DNA of 64,000 nt from Solimonas aquatica (GTDB lineage: Bacteria > Pseudomonadota > Gammaproteobacteria > Nevskiales > Nevskiaceae), in NCBI RefSeq assembly GCF_900111015.1, contig NZ_FOFS01000007.1, positions 1-64,000 on the forward strand. The letters are read 5' to 3'. The position numbers and the translations under genes were made by a program. The notes under the pieces were generated by a model. It worked only from the letters and a program-made list of their open reading frames with translations, ran no database searches and was not told where the DNA came from. Within the stretch, counting starts at the first letter, position 1, and each line of letters opens with the position of its first letter. This document shows, in pieces, positions 25,732 to 34,504 of this stretch.

Positions 25732-28542
25732 ATGCGCATCAAGGTGGATTATCGGCGTGGTGCGGAAGAGGCGGTGGGCGGCGGGCAGCAGAAGGTGAGG
25801 GTGCTGGGCGGCAACACGCTGGCGGCGCCGGCGCAGCCGCTGCCGCTGCCGTGGCTGCGACCGCCTTTGCTGGCGGTGCCGCCACAGCTGGACTTCGCGG
25901 TGGTGAAGACGCGTCTGATCACACAGGGCCCGGCGGCCGGCGGCGAGCCGCGCCGTCTGACCACGGTGATCGCCCCGGCCGGTTACGGCAAGACCGTGCT
26001 GCTGGCGCAGTGGTACGAGCAGGCGCTGGCGCGCGGCGAACAGGCCTGCTGGATCACGCCGGCGCAACAGGGTGCGCCGCTGGACAATCTGATCGAGGCG
26101 CTGGAGACCGCGCTGCAGGCCGACGCGGTGCAGGTTTCATCCTCGCGCGAGTGCCGTCATCTGGCGCAGCGCGTCGAGCGCTTGTGCATGCTCTTGCGCA
26201 ATCGCCGTGCGGCTCTGAGCTTGTTCATTGACGGCTTCGAGCCTTGCTGCGGCCCGGAGGCCTCGGCCCTGCTGCAGCTGCTGCTCGCACAGTCGGCGAG
26301 CGTGCGCTGGGTGGTGGCCAGCCGCTACGAGCTGGCCATCGACTGCGTGGCGGCGCGCCTGGACGAGACCTTGCGCGAGCTTGGCGCGCAGGATCTGGCT
26401 TTCGATCCCGCCGAGATCCGCGCGCTGCTGGGCGAGGCGCTCTGCGCCGGGCTCGACGAGCAGCAGCTGCTCGACATCGCCGAGCTCAGCGAAGGCTGGC
26501 CGGCGGTGCTGCGTCTGCTGATGCGGCGTCTGGGCGAAGGGCAGTGTCCGTCCACCGTGCTCGAGCAGTTCGCCGCCGGCGATGAGGCGCTCGCGCAGCT
26601 GATGGGGCAGAAGGTGCTGGCGCCGCTGTCCGAGGCGCAGCATGCGCTGCTCATGGAGCTCTCGCTGCTGCCGCGGCTCAGCGGCAACCTGTCCGCGGCC
26701 ATCGGCCTGCGCAGCGGCGCGCTGCAGAGTCTGGTGCATCTGCGTGCGCTGGGTTGCCCGATCATGTCGCTCGACGCCGGCGGACAGCAGTACCGCTTTC
26801 ATCGCCTGTTCCAGGGCTTTCTGCAGCGACAGTCGGAGAGCGTGCTGGAGCCGGCGCGGCGGCGCGCGATTCTGCAGACCGCCGCAGGCTGGTTCGAGGC
26901 GCAGCGCCAGTGGCGCGAGGCGATCCGCGCCTATGTCGAGGCCGAGCAGCTGGGGCGCGCCGCGCAGCTGCTGGAGCGCTGCGCCGAACGTCTGGTGCGT
27001 GACCGCGGCGATCTCAAGACGGTCACCGACTGGGTGGATTTTTTCCGCGACAAGGGGCTGTCGGTCGGGCCGCTCACCGAGTTCTGGTATCTCTGGGCGC
27101 TGAGCTTCCGCCGTCGTCATGGCCTGTCGATCCATCAGAGCCGCGCCATCGAAGAGCGTCTGCGCGCCGCCTGTCGCAGCGAAGGAGCGTCGGGCGAGAT
27201 TCAGGAGCTGTGCCGTTCGCTGCCGATCATCCGCGCCTGCTCGGAAATGTTCTCCGATCATCACCGTCTGGCGGTGGCCAGCGCCCAGCAATGGCTGCTG
27301 CACAATCCGGATGGCGATCCCTTCCACAATGCCACCGCCGCAGCGATTCAGAGTCTGGCGCTGGCCAACGATGGCTGTCTGGCCGAGGCGCGCGCGTCCA
27401 TCCGCGCCGCACATGCGGCGGTGATGCAGACCAGCAGCTGCTATGGCAGTGCCTGGATCTGCATGATCGACGCCTACATCAAGATCCGCATGGGCGAATG
27501 CCGCGACGCGCGCGACGATGTGCGCGCCATGCTCACGACGCTGGAGCCGGAAATCGGCCTGGATGCTCCCATCGCCAGCACCCTGGCGCTGATCGGCGCC
27601 AAGGCCTCGCTGGATCTGGGTCTGGATTGCGAGGCGCGCCAGCTGCTGGCCCTGGGCATGCGCAACGCGCATGGCCACGGGCTGCTGGATCTGGTGGCCT
27701 GCGGGCTGGAAGTGGGCGTGCGACTGTCGATGGGCACGCCCGAGGAAGCGGCGCGCGCGCGGGTGCTGGACCGCATTGCCAGTGCGTATCCGGAGCGACT
27801 GTCGCTGATGCTCAGCTGCTATCGCATCCGCGCCCTGCTCAGCCTCAATCGCATCGAGGAAGCGATTCAGGAAGCCGACCGCGTGGTGCTGGATCACACC
27901 CGCGCGCCCACGCCGGGCGCCACCTACAGCCAGGCGTATCGCGCCCTGCACGCCGGCACGCAGCTGCAGCTGCGGGTGGCGCAGTGTGCTTTCGGCAAGG
28001 CGCTGCCGCTGTTCGAGGAGGAGCTGCGCGCGGCGCGTTCGGAGCTGCGCAGCGGCGATCTGGTGGAGCTGCTGCTGCAGATGACCTCGCTGAGTCTGAT
28101 GCGCAACGATCGCGAAGGCGCACGACGTTATTTCCTGAAGGCGCTGCCGGTGGCGGCCAACTGCGGCCTGATCCGTCCGTTCCGCGATCAGGCGGTGGCG
28201 CTGGGCGGCCTGATCTCGGAGAGCCGGCCGCGCGACTGGACCTTCACCCGCGAAGAGGATCGCCGCTTCTTCATGGCGGTCTGCCGTGAGCTGCCGATCT
28301 CGCAGGACTGGCTCAAGGAAGAGATCGGCACGCCGGAAGGCTTGAGCGAGCCGCTGATCCAGCGCGAGATCGAGTTGCTGCGCCTGATCGAGACCGGGCA
28401 GTCGAATCATCAGCTGGCGGCGCGCCTGGATCTGTCGGTGCCGACCGTGAAGTGGCATCTGTACAACCTCTACCGCAAGCTCGGCGCCCGCAGCCGCTCG
28501 GCAGCGCTGGCGCGCGCACGCGTGCTCAATCTCCTGCGCTGA
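25732..28542 (+). CDS. MalT-type LuxR-family regulator
   Basis: A 936-residue large ATP-binding transcription activator. A P-loop, APAGYGKTVLLAQW, lies near residues 81-94, with a Walker-B-like LFIDGFE near 165. A long helical-repeat region follows (winged-helix then TPR-like, about 300-830), and the C-terminal LuxR helix-turn-helix (REIELLRLIETGQSNHQLAA then RLDLSVPTVKWHLYNLYRKL, about 875-920). This is the MalT/STAND plan: an inducer triggers ATP-dependent oligomerisation. TGGAGG precedes the ATG at 25732. It is alone in its unit, enclosed by MITE-like elements. The target is unknown; nearby P450 or beta-oxidation genes are candidates. Confidence 0.9.
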   Translation: MRIKVDYRRGAEEAVGGGQQKVRVLGGNTLAAPAQPLPLPWLRPPLLAVPPQLDFAVVKTRLITQGPAAGGEPRRLTTVIAPAGYGKTVLLAQWYEQALARGEQACWITPAQQGAPLDNLIEALETALQADAVQVSSSRECRHLAQRVERLCMLLRNRRAALSLFIDGFEPCCGPEASALLQLLLAQSASVRWVVASRYELAIDCVAARLDETLRELGAQDLAFDPAEIRALLGEALCAGLDEQQLLDIAELSEGWPAVLRLLMRRLGEGQCPSTVLEQFAAGDEALAQLMGQKVLAPLSEAQHALLMELSLLPRLSGNLSAAIGLRSGALQSLVHLRALGCPIMSLDAGGQQYRFHRLFQGFLQRQSESVLEPARRRAILQTAAGWFEAQRQWREAIRAYVEAEQLGRAAQLLERCAERLVRDRGDLKTVTDWVDFFRDKGLSVGPLTEFWYLWALSFRRRHGLSIHQSRAIEERLRAACRSEGASGEIQELCRSLPIIRACSEMFSDHHRLAVASAQQWLLHNPDGDPFHNATAAAIQSLALANDGCLAEARASIRAAHAAVMQTSSCYGSAWICMIDAYIKIRMGECRDARDDVRAMLTTLEPEIGLDAPIASTLALIGAKASLDLGLDCEARQLLALGMRNAHGHGLLDLVACGLEVGVRLSMGTPEEAARARVLDRIASAYPERLSLMLSCYRIRALLSLNRIEEAIQEADRVVLDHTRAPTPGATYSQAYRALHAGTQLQLRVAQCAFGKALPLFEEELRAARSELRSGDLVELLLQMTSLSLMRNDREGARRYFLKALPVAANCGLIRPFRDQAVALGGLISESRPRDWTFTREEDRRFFMAVCRELPISQDWLKEEIGTPEGLSEPLIQREIELLRLIETGQSNHQLAARLDLSVPTVKWHLYNLYRKLGARSRSAALARARVLNLLR

Positions 28543-28562
28543 AGCCTCGCATTCGAAGGCCG

Positions 28563-28595
28563 AAGCCCCTGCCGCGAGGCAGGGGCTTTTTCTTT
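28563..28595. terminator. Intrinsic terminator of the LuxR gene
   Basis: Arms AAGCCCCTGCC (28563-28573) and GGCAGGGGCTT (28578-28588) around GCGA, followed by TTTCTTT. Twenty bases after the LuxR stop. Confidence 0.9.
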
Positions 28596-28604
28596 GCCCG
28601 TTTG

Positions 28605-28789
28605 GGGCCTGTGTGACGTTCACTTTGCCCGCTGCGCCAAAACCGCCCCGTCCCTTCGGGTTGCGCCAGAAATCGCGCCATGCGGCGTTGCGAAACTTGG
28701 CCTTGGCACCACCAAGGCCTGCGTTTCGCGCCTTGCCTGGCGCGATCTCTGGCAGCAACGCAGCGGGCAAAGTGAAGGTCAGCAGGCCC
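28605..28789. mobile_element. MITE-like palindromic element, copy B
   Basis: A 185-base relative of copy A (25414-25681), same orientation, lacking an internal palindromic piece of about 84 bases. Terminal repeats are GGGCCTGTGTGACGTTCACT at the left and AGTGAAGGTCAGCAGGCCC at the right. Interior arms GCCAGAAATCGCGCCA and TGGCGCGATCTCTGGC are close inverted partners. Its last base is also the first base (on the plus strand) of the rubredoxin stop codon. Both copies are preceded by TTTG and followed by TA. Confidence 0.8.
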
Positions 28790-28968
28790 TATTGCGCCAT
28801 CGGCGCGTACTGCGATTTGTCGGCGCCGCAGGCCGGACACAGCCAGTCGTCCGGCAGATCCTCCCAGCGCGTGCCGGGCGCGATGCCGTATTCCGGCAGG
28901 CCCAGCGCCTCATCGTAGATTTCGCCGCAGGCCAGGCACTGGTACTTTCGATAAGGCTGCGCGCGCAT
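28789..28968 (-). CDS. Rubredoxin
   Basis: A 59-residue rubredoxin, a small cytoplasmic one-electron carrier with one iron bound by four cysteines. Ligands are Cys11 and Cys14 ([10 protein letters not shown]) and Cys44 and Cys47 (CPACGADK), and the intervening [15 protein letters not shown] is the family signature. Its ATG overlaps the P450 stop by one base (TGATG), so translation is probably coupled. Rubredoxins usually serve AlkB-type hydroxylases; here the closest partner is a P450. The stop codon abuts the end of a MITE-like element, so the gene end may have been set by that insertion. Confidence 0.93.
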   Translation of the reverse strand: MRAQPYRKYQCLACGEIYDEALGLPEYGIAPGTRWEDLPDDWLCPACGADKSQYAPMAQ

Positions 28969-30263
28969 CAGTGCGCTCCCTGCGCGAGGCGGTAACGGAT
29001 GGGCACCGACTTCGGCCCGCAGACGAATTCCGACTGCGCCATCTGCCCTTCACCGGCCATCTCCACCGCTTCCAGGCGTGGCAGCAGCTCTTCCCAGAGC
29101 ACGCGCATTTCCAGACGCGCCAGATGCTGGCCCAGGCAGATGTGCGGGCCGTAGCCGAAACCGATGTGGCGGTTCGGCGAGCGCGTGGGATCGAAGGTGA
29201 AGGGGTCCTTGAAGACTTCTTCGTCGCGGTTGCCCGAGATGTAGGACAGATACAGCAGATCGCCTTTCCGGATCTGCTGGCCGCGCAGCACGTAGTCCTG
29301 TGTCGCGGAGCGCACGAACTGCTGCACCGGACTGGTCCAGCGGATGGTTTCCTCCACGAAGCCGGGAATCAGCGCGGGCTCGGCCTTGAGGCGACGCAGC
29401 AAGTCCGGATTTTCGGCCAGCACCCACATGCCGGTGGCGGTGGTCGCGGAGGTGGTGTCGTGGCCGGCGGTGGAGGCAATCACCAGATAGCTCACCATGT
29501 TGCGCTCGTTCATCGGGCAGCCGCCGACCTTGCCGTTGGCGATCACCGAGGCCAGATCCTCGCGCGGACACTTCTGGCGGTCGGCGATGATCGGCTCGTA
29601 GTAGTTCTTGAACTCCGAATACACGATGTCCCAGGTCTTGATGATCTCGGCCGGGTCGGTGAGGTTGGCGCCGGGGCGGCAGAGATCGGGATCGGCATAG
29701 GTGAACAGCCAGTGCGTCAGATCCAGCATCTTCTGGTGATCTTTCTGCGGCACGCCGATCAGGCTCAGCACCACCTCCGCCGGATACGGAAAGGCCAGTT
29801 CCGTGGCGAAGTCGGCGTTCTGGCCCTTGGCCAGGAAGGCCTCGATGTAGCGGCGCGCGGTCTCGCGCACCGGAGCCTCGTACTTGGCAATCGCCTGCGG
29901 ATAGAAATGCTGCTGCGTCACCGCGCGATGCTCGGCGTGCTCCGGATCATCCATGTGCACCAGCGTCTTGAAGATCGTCGGCAGGCCGCCGGTGTACTGC
30001 CGCATCAGCTGCTCGGCCAGCTGTGAAGCCAGGGTCTTGGAGCGGTCGGCGCTGTGGAAGAGATGATCCTGGCGCGTGATCTCGCGGATGTCCTCGTACC
30101 GGGTGACGATCCAGTGCGGGTCATAGCCCGGCACCTCGGCGATCGCCAGCGGGTAGTCGCGGCGCAGGCGCGTGAAGATTTCATGCGCCGCGCCGCGCAC
30201 GCCGAACGTGGCGGGATTGAAAACCGGCGCGACCAGCTCGGTGGGAATTCGTGGGGCACTCAT
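28968..30263 (-). CDS. Cytochrome P450 (bacterial class I)
   Basis: A 431-residue soluble P450 monooxygenase. The haem ligand is Cys376 in [18 protein letters not shown]. The I-helix oxygen-activation motif is [15 protein letters not shown], and the K-helix ExxR is in EETIRWTSP. It needs external electrons from a ferredoxin-type partner; the overlapping rubredoxin is the only local candidate besides the XylA-like reductase. The ATG at 30263 follows GAGGAGA; a longer frame lacks P450 similarity. General look is near the CYP108/terpene-hydroxylase and steroid-active bacterial groups, but the family cannot be fixed by eye. It is divergent from a MerR gene across a strong palindrome. Confidence 0.93.
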   Translation of the reverse strand: MSAPRIPTELVAPVFNPATFGVRGAAHEIFTRLRRDYPLAIAEVPGYDPHWIVTRYEDIREITRQDHLFHSADRSKTLASQLAEQLMRQYTGGLPTIFKTLVHMDDPEHAEHRAVTQQHFYPQAIAKYEAPVRETARRYIEAFLAKGQNADFATELAFPYPAEVVLSLIGVPQKDHQKMLDLTHWLFTYADPDLCRPGANLTDPAEIIKTWDIVYSEFKNYYEPIIADRQKCPREDLASVIANGKVGGCPMNERNMVSYLVIASTAGHDTTSATTATGMWVLAENPDLLRRLKAEPALIPGFVEETIRWTSPVQQFVRSATQDYVLRGQQIRKGDLLYLSYISGNRDEEVFKDPFTFDPTRSPNRHIGFGYGPHICLGQHLARLEMRVLWEELLPRLEAVEMAGEGQMAQSEFVCGPKSVPIRYRLAQGAH

Positions 30264-30350
30264 TTGACTCTCCTCGGTATGAACGGCTGGGACTTGCCAG
30301 GGACGCGCCGCCCGGGGGGGCGGCGGCGTGCCGGTCCTGGGCTGCATCCC

Positions 30351-30379
30351 AATAATGCGTGTACTGTACACGCATTATT
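30351..30379. promoter_or_regulatory. 29-base perfect palindrome, probable MerR operator
   Basis: Arms AATAATGCGTGTAC and GTACACGCATTATT meet at a single central T; every base pairs. It lies 87 bases upstream of the P450 start and 119 bases upstream of the MerR start. MerR-family proteins bind such dyads within elongated promoters. Confidence 0.85.
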
Positions 30380-30498
30380 ACGTGGATTGTCAACGTGAAA
30401 ACGAGTGTCCCCGTCCCTGGCTTGCGCCGGGCTGGGAATCGGGTTGTGATTGCGCCCCCGAACGGGGGTGGCGACAGCAATCCGGAGATGCGGCAACG

Positions 30499-31188
30499 AT
30501 GAAGATGCGGGACCTAGAGCAGCGCACGGGCGTGAATCGCGAGACCATCCGCATCTATCTCAAGCATGGCCTGATGCCGGAACCGCAGCGGCCCAAGCGC
30601 AATGTCGCCGACTACGGCGAGGAGCACGTCCGCGCCATCGAGGCGATCCGCGGCCTGCAGAAAAAAACCCGTCTGCCCCTGCATCTGATCAAGCGGGCGA
30701 TGGAGGGCGACACCACGGTGATGCCGGCGGACGCCAGCGCCTTCCCGCATCTGGACAGCCTCATCGCCGCGCGCGCCGGTGTGGACGAAGCCCTGCTGCC
30801 CTTGTCCAGCCTCAGCGGGCGCTATCCGCGGGCCGAGACCGATGCGCGGGCGCTGGAGAAGGTGGGGGCGATCCGCCTCTTCCGCCGTGGCGGCAAGCTG
30901 CATCTGAGCCGCATCGATGCGCAGCTGGTCAGTCTCTGGGGTGATATGCGCAGCGCCGGCTTCACCGAGGAGCTGGGCTTTTATCCCGAGGTCTGCGAGC
31001 TGCATGTGAAGGCGGCCGAACAGCTGGCGCATGCCGAGCTGAAAATCTTTCTCCAGAACCTGCGCGGTCGCGGCTCCGAAGGCCAGGCCGCCGACATGGC
31101 GCAGGCGGCGCTGACCCTGCTGCTGAGTTTCTTCGGTCTCATCCGTACCAAGACCGTGATCGCCGATCTGCGCGGCCCGGCCGGCTGA
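30499..31188 (+). CDS. MerR-family regulator
   Basis: A 229-residue regulator. The N-terminal winged-helix is MRDLEQRTGVNRETIRIYLK then HGLMPEPQRPKRNVADYGEE, continuing to LQKKTRLPLHLIKRAMEGD. The C-terminal 150 residues are mostly helical and have no cysteine cluster, so a metal sensor is unlikely; an organic ligand is probable. I chose the ATG at 30499 because the domain begins there. The P450-rubredoxin pair is the evident target through the 30351-30379 palindrome. Confidence 0.88.
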   Translation: MKMRDLEQRTGVNRETIRIYLKHGLMPEPQRPKRNVADYGEEHVRAIEAIRGLQKKTRLPLHLIKRAMEGDTTVMPADASAFPHLDSLIAARAGVDEALLPLSSLSGRYPRAETDARALEKVGAIRLFRRGGKLHLSRIDAQLVSLWGDMRSAGFTEELGFYPEVCELHVKAAEQLAHAELKIFLQNLRGRGSEGQAADMAQAALTLLLSFFGLIRTKTVIADLRGPAG

Positions 31189-31299
31189 AGAAACCCCCGC
31201 CGGCCTGCGCCGGCGCCTGCATTCCTGTCCGCGTGTTCAGCTGCGGCTCAGCCGGCGGATCGCGCCGCTCTTGATAATAGACAACACTGTTGATTACTA

Positions 31300-31313
31300 T
31301 TGACTCAGGTCAA
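31300..31313. promoter_or_regulatory. FNR/Anr-like box upstream of a tiny gene
   Basis: TTGACTCAGGTCAA: TTGAC and GTCAA arms around four bases, close to the FNR-family consensus (TTGAT-N4-ATCAA). Just upstream, 31275-31300 contains CAACACTGTTG, a perfect dyad, inside a longer imperfect one with AATAG/CTATT ends. The small-protein ATG is 90 bases downstream. The part nearer MerR holds only GCCGGC-type hairpins. Confidence 0.5.
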
Positions 31314-31403
31314 GGCCGGCGGGTGAATCCCCCGGCAAGCTTTCACCCAAGGCAGGCGCGAACGGCGCGCCGCCGGTGAACACCGCTACAGGAGTACATG
31401 TGC

Positions 31404-31529
31404 ATGAACGCCTTCAATCTTCCCTATCAGGACATCCTGCTCGGCGCGCAGTTTCTGGGCGCTGTGGGTCTGATCGTGCTGGCGCTGTTCGCCGAAGCCC
31501 GCCTTGCGGCGCACGGCCGCACGCCCTGA
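31404..31529 (+). CDS. 41-residue single-helix membrane protein
   Basis: A very short gene: MNAFNLPYQDILLGAQFLG, then a hydrophobic run AVGLIVLALFAEARL, ending in HGRTP. AGGAG at 31390-31394 is nine bases from the ATG at 31404; another ATG two codons earlier is too close to it. One membrane helix (about 12-30) with a charged C-terminus. It has its own upstream control region with an FNR-like box and is convergent with the hydratase gene. No family recognised; a small subunit or regulator of a membrane complex is possible. Coding support rests on the ribosome-binding site, length and helix only. Confidence 0.55.
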   Translation: MNAFNLPYQDILLGAQFLGAVGLIVLALFAEARLAAHGRTP

Positions 31530-31569
31530 AGGCCCCGCCCGCCGCGCGGCGCGGCGGGCCACGGCGGCT

Positions 31570-32370
31570 TCAGATGCCTTTGAACTGCGGCGGACGTTTT
31601 TCGGCGAAGGCCTGCGCCCCTTCCTTGAAGTCGCCGCTGAGCATGGCCACGGTCTGTACGTGGTTCTCCAGTTCCAGGGCCGCTTCCAGGCTGGGCGCGT
31701 CGAGGTTGCGCCACATCAGCTGCTTGGTGTGCTTTACCGAATAGGGGCTGTTGGCAGCAATCGCCAGCGCCGTCTGCAGGGCACTGTCCAACAGCGCGTC
31801 TTCGGCCACGCAGCGGCTGACCAGGCCGATGCTCAGCGCTTCCTCGGCCGCGACGGCGCGGCCGCTGAGCATGATTTCAAAGGCGCGACCGGCGCCGATC
31901 AGACGCGGCAGGTGATAGCTGATGCCGCATTCACCGGCCGACAGCCCGATCTTCACCGCGCCCACCAGAAAGTTCGCCGAGGCTGCGGCGATGCGCACGT
32001 CCGCCGCCAGCGCCAGACCAAAGCCGGCGCCCACTGCGGCGCCTTGCACGGCCGCGACGATGGGCTGCGGCAGACGGCGCAGTTGCGCGACGGTGCCGGC
32101 GAACAGTTCCTGCAGCGCCATCGCCTCTGTGGCATTGCGCGCGGCTTCCGCGCCGAACACCGAAGTCTTCAGGTCCAGGCCGGCGCAGAAACCGCGCCCT
32201 TGCCCGGCGAGCAGCAGCACACGGCAGTCGCGATCCTGTTCGAGCGCTTGCAGCTGCGCGCGCAGCTCGCGCACCGCCGCCAGGGTCAGGGCATTGCGCG
32301 CCTCGGGGCGATTGAGCTTGAGCAGCGCGATGCCGCTGGCGGGGCGTTCGAGTAGCACGCTGGGGTTCAT
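31570..32370 (-). CDS. Enoyl-CoA hydratase
   Basis: A 266-residue crotonase-fold enzyme. N-terminal LNRPEARNALTLAAVREL, the oxyanion loop GQGRGFCAGLDLKTS near 65, and QGAAVGAGFGLALAADVRIAA near 110 are present. The later block reads KIGLSAGECGISYHLPRLIG, with Glu in the second catalytic region. Most similar in look to broad-specificity hydratases of actinobacterial EchA type. The ATG at 32370 is the first that fits the family; upstream codons in frame have no similarity. Divergent from the aldo/keto reductase gene. Confidence 0.88.
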   Translation of the reverse strand: MNPSVLLERPASGIALLKLNRPEARNALTLAAVRELRAQLQALEQDRDCRVLLLAGQGRGFCAGLDLKTSVFGAEAARNATEAMALQELFAGTVAQLRRLPQPIVAAVQGAAVGAGFGLALAADVRIAAASANFLVGAVKIGLSAGECGISYHLPRLIGAGRAFEIMLSGRAVAAEEALSIGLVSRCVAEDALLDSALQTALAIAANSPYSVKHTKQLMWRNLDAPSLEAALELENHVQTVAMLSGDFKEGAQAFAEKRPPQFKGI

Positions 32371-32557
32371 GTCCTGATTCCTCGATGATCTGCAGTGCGC
32401 CAGACTGTAACCCAGGGCCGCGCGGCGGTTTGTTTCGCGTGTGGTTTCCAGATCTGCAAGAAAGCCAAGCCTGATCACCGCGACAGGCAAGCGCGGATCA
32501 CGGCGCCTGCGTCCTGCCCTGCTAGAGTGCCGCGCAGATCAAAAGTGCGGAGCCCGC

Positions 32558-33613
32558 ATGCAACTGGATGACTACCGCCTGCTGGGCCGTTCGGGTCTGC
32601 GCGTCTCGCCGCTGGCCCTGGGCACCATGAACTTCGCCGCTGCCGGCAGCTGGGCCGTGGATGAGGCGCCGGCGCGCGAGCTGCTGGCGGCGTACACCGA
32701 GGCCGGCGGCAACGCCCTGGACACCGCGAATTTCTACGGCGCCGGTGAATCCGAACGCCTGCTCGGCCGCTTGCTGGGCGCGCAGCGGCAGCGCTACGTG
32801 CTGGCCAGCAAGTATTCGCTGAGCATGAGTCCCGGCGACGCCAACGCCAGCGGCAATCAGCGCAAGAACATGCTGCGCTCGGTGGAAGACAGCCTGCGGC
32901 GCCTGAACACCGATTATCTCGATCTGTTCTATCTGCACATGTGGGATGGCTGCACGCCGGTGGAGGAAATCCTGCGTGCCTTCGATGATCTGGTGCGCGC
33001 CGGCAAGGTGCTCTACATCGGCCTGTCCGATACGCCGGCCTGGCAGGCCTCGCGCATGCAGGCCATCGCCGAGCTGCGCGGCTGGTCCAGCTTTGCGGCG
33101 CTGCAGATTCCCTACAACCTCACCGAGCGCACGGTGGAGCGCGAGCTGCTGCCGATGGCGCAGGAAATGGGGCTGGGCGTGCTGCCCTGGTCGCCGCTGG
33201 CCGGCGGCGTGCTGTCCGGCAAGTACGGCGCAAGGGATCTGAACCGTGCCAGTGCCGAATCCGGTTCACGACAGGCGATCAATCTCGCCACCGGACGGCT
33301 GAGCGAACGCAATCTGCGCATCGCCGCCGTGGTGCAGGCACGCGCCGCTGCGCTGGGCTGCACGGCCTCGCAGCTGGCGCTGGCCTGGACCCTGCACCAT
33401 CCCGCCGTGGTCTCGCCGATCCTGGGTGTGCGCACTCTGGCGCAGTTGCAGGACAATCTCGCCGCGCTGCGCGTATCGCTGGACGCCGAAACCCTGAGCG
33501 CCCTGCAGGAGGTCAGCCGCATCGAGCCGGGCTTTCCGCATGAGCTGCTGGACACGGCCAGGCGCGGGCCGCTGTTCGGCAACATCAAGCTGCAGCCGCG
33601 GCGCGTGCCCTGA
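32558..33613 (+). CDS. Aldo/keto reductase
   Basis: A 351-residue NADPH-dependent aldo/keto reductase barrel, YhdN/KCAB-like branch. Key residues: Asp in GNALDTANFYGAGESERLLG (catalytic Asp and Tyr), Lys in YVLASKYSL and His in LFYLHMWDG, the complete tetrad. LPWSPLAGGVLSGKYG and the C-terminal VSPILGVRTLAQLQDNLAAL bind the cofactor. It ends seven bases before the convergent SDR stop. Likely reduces aldehydes or ketones; substrate unknown. Confidence 0.92.
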   Translation: MQLDDYRLLGRSGLRVSPLALGTMNFAAAGSWAVDEAPARELLAAYTEAGGNALDTANFYGAGESERLLGRLLGAQRQRYVLASKYSLSMSPGDANASGNQRKNMLRSVEDSLRRLNTDYLDLFYLHMWDGCTPVEEILRAFDDLVRAGKVLYIGLSDTPAWQASRMQAIAELRGWSSFAALQIPYNLTERTVERELLPMAQEMGLGVLPWSPLAGGVLSGKYGARDLNRASAESGSRQAINLATGRLSERNLRIAAVVQARAAALGCTASQLALAWTLHHPAVVSPILGVRTLAQLQDNLAALRVSLDAETLSALQEVSRIEPGFPHELLDTARRGPLFGNIKLQPRRVP

Positions 33614-33620
33614 AGTCCGC

Positions 33621-34382
33621 TCAGAGCCGCCAGCCGCGCATGCGGTTGCCGGCGTCGCAGCTGATCAGCTCATTGGTGATGAAGCGCGCTTCCTCGCTGA
33701 GCAGGAACGCGGCCAGAGCCGCGATGTCGCTGGCTTCACCGTGCAGGGGCAGCAGTTGCTGGGCCTGCACGCGTGCATAGGTTTCCGCGGGCAGGCTGCC
33801 CTTTGAAGCCGGCGTGGCCATGATGCCGGGCGCGATGGCATTGACGCGGATGCCCTCGGCGGCGAATGCATTGGCCATGCCGTAATTGAGCGCGTTGAGT
33901 GTGGCCTTGCTGACGCCATAAGCCGTGGCCGGCGCATAACTGGCCATGGAGCTGATGTTGACGATCGCGCCGCGTGCACGCGCCAGTGCCGGGCGCAGCG
34001 CCTCGGCCAGCAGCAGGGGCGCGAGGCTGTTGACGGTGAGGAAGTGCTGCCACTTGGCCAGGCCCAGACCGGTGAAGCGATGCGCCACCTCCCCATAAGC
34101 CAGGCCGGCGTTGTTGATCAGGCCGTGCAGCGGCGCTGCGTCGGCGCAGACGCTGTCCGCCAAGGCGGCGATGCCGCTCTCCTGCGCCAGGTCCGCCACC
34201 ACCGTGCGGCAGCAGACCTGCTGCTCCAGCAGGGTTTGCGCGCTGGCCTGCAGCCGCTCGCCGTTCACATCGCTGAGAATCAGCTCGGCGCCTTCCGAGG
34301 CCAGACGCTGCGCCATTGCCAGACCCAGCCCGCCGCCGGCGCCGGTGATGAGAATGATCTTGCCGGTGAAGCCTTGTCTCAC
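33621..34382 (-). CDS. SDR-family oxidoreductase
   Basis: A 253-residue classical SDR: TGAGGGLGLAMA (about 11-22), SDVNGERL after beta-2, NNAGLAYG near 90, catalytic Ser in NISSMASYAP and Tyr/Lys in YGVSKATLNAL. Starts with GTG at 34382, preceded by GGAG. Convergent with the aldo/keto reductase gene and in the same direction as the sulfotransferase, 122 bases downstream of it. Substrate unknown. Confidence 0.9.
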   Translation of the reverse strand: MRQGFTGKIILITGAGGGLGLAMAQRLASEGAELILSDVNGERLQASAQTLLEQQVCCRTVVADLAQESGIAALADSVCADAAPLHGLINNAGLAYGEVAHRFTGLGLAKWQHFLTVNSLAPLLLAEALRPALARARGAIVNISSMASYAPATAYGVSKATLNALNYGMANAFAAEGIRVNAIAPGIMATPASKGSLPAETYARVQAQQLLPLHGEASDIAALAAFLLSEEARFITNELISCDAGNRMRGWRL

Positions 34383-34504
34383 GCTGCGGTCTCCGGATCA
34401 GAACCTGATGGCAGGGTTTCAAGAATCACGCAAAGGCGCAAGCAACGCAAAGACGCAGCCCGCCTGCCTGCCGCGAGGGCCGCGTCCCGCTTCTGGCGCG
34501 GCGA

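Noticed and set aside
26137-28770. A long minus-strand open frame over the LuxR gene
   Set aside because: Antisense shadow of the LuxR gene, extended into the MITE-like element. The conserved-looking start (NAAWRDFW) is translated repeat sequence, not a gene.
34429-34458. ACGCAAAG/GCAAAGACGC short repeats before the sulfotransferase stop
   Set aside because: Two short imperfect units only; a common dispersed sequence with no evident structure here.
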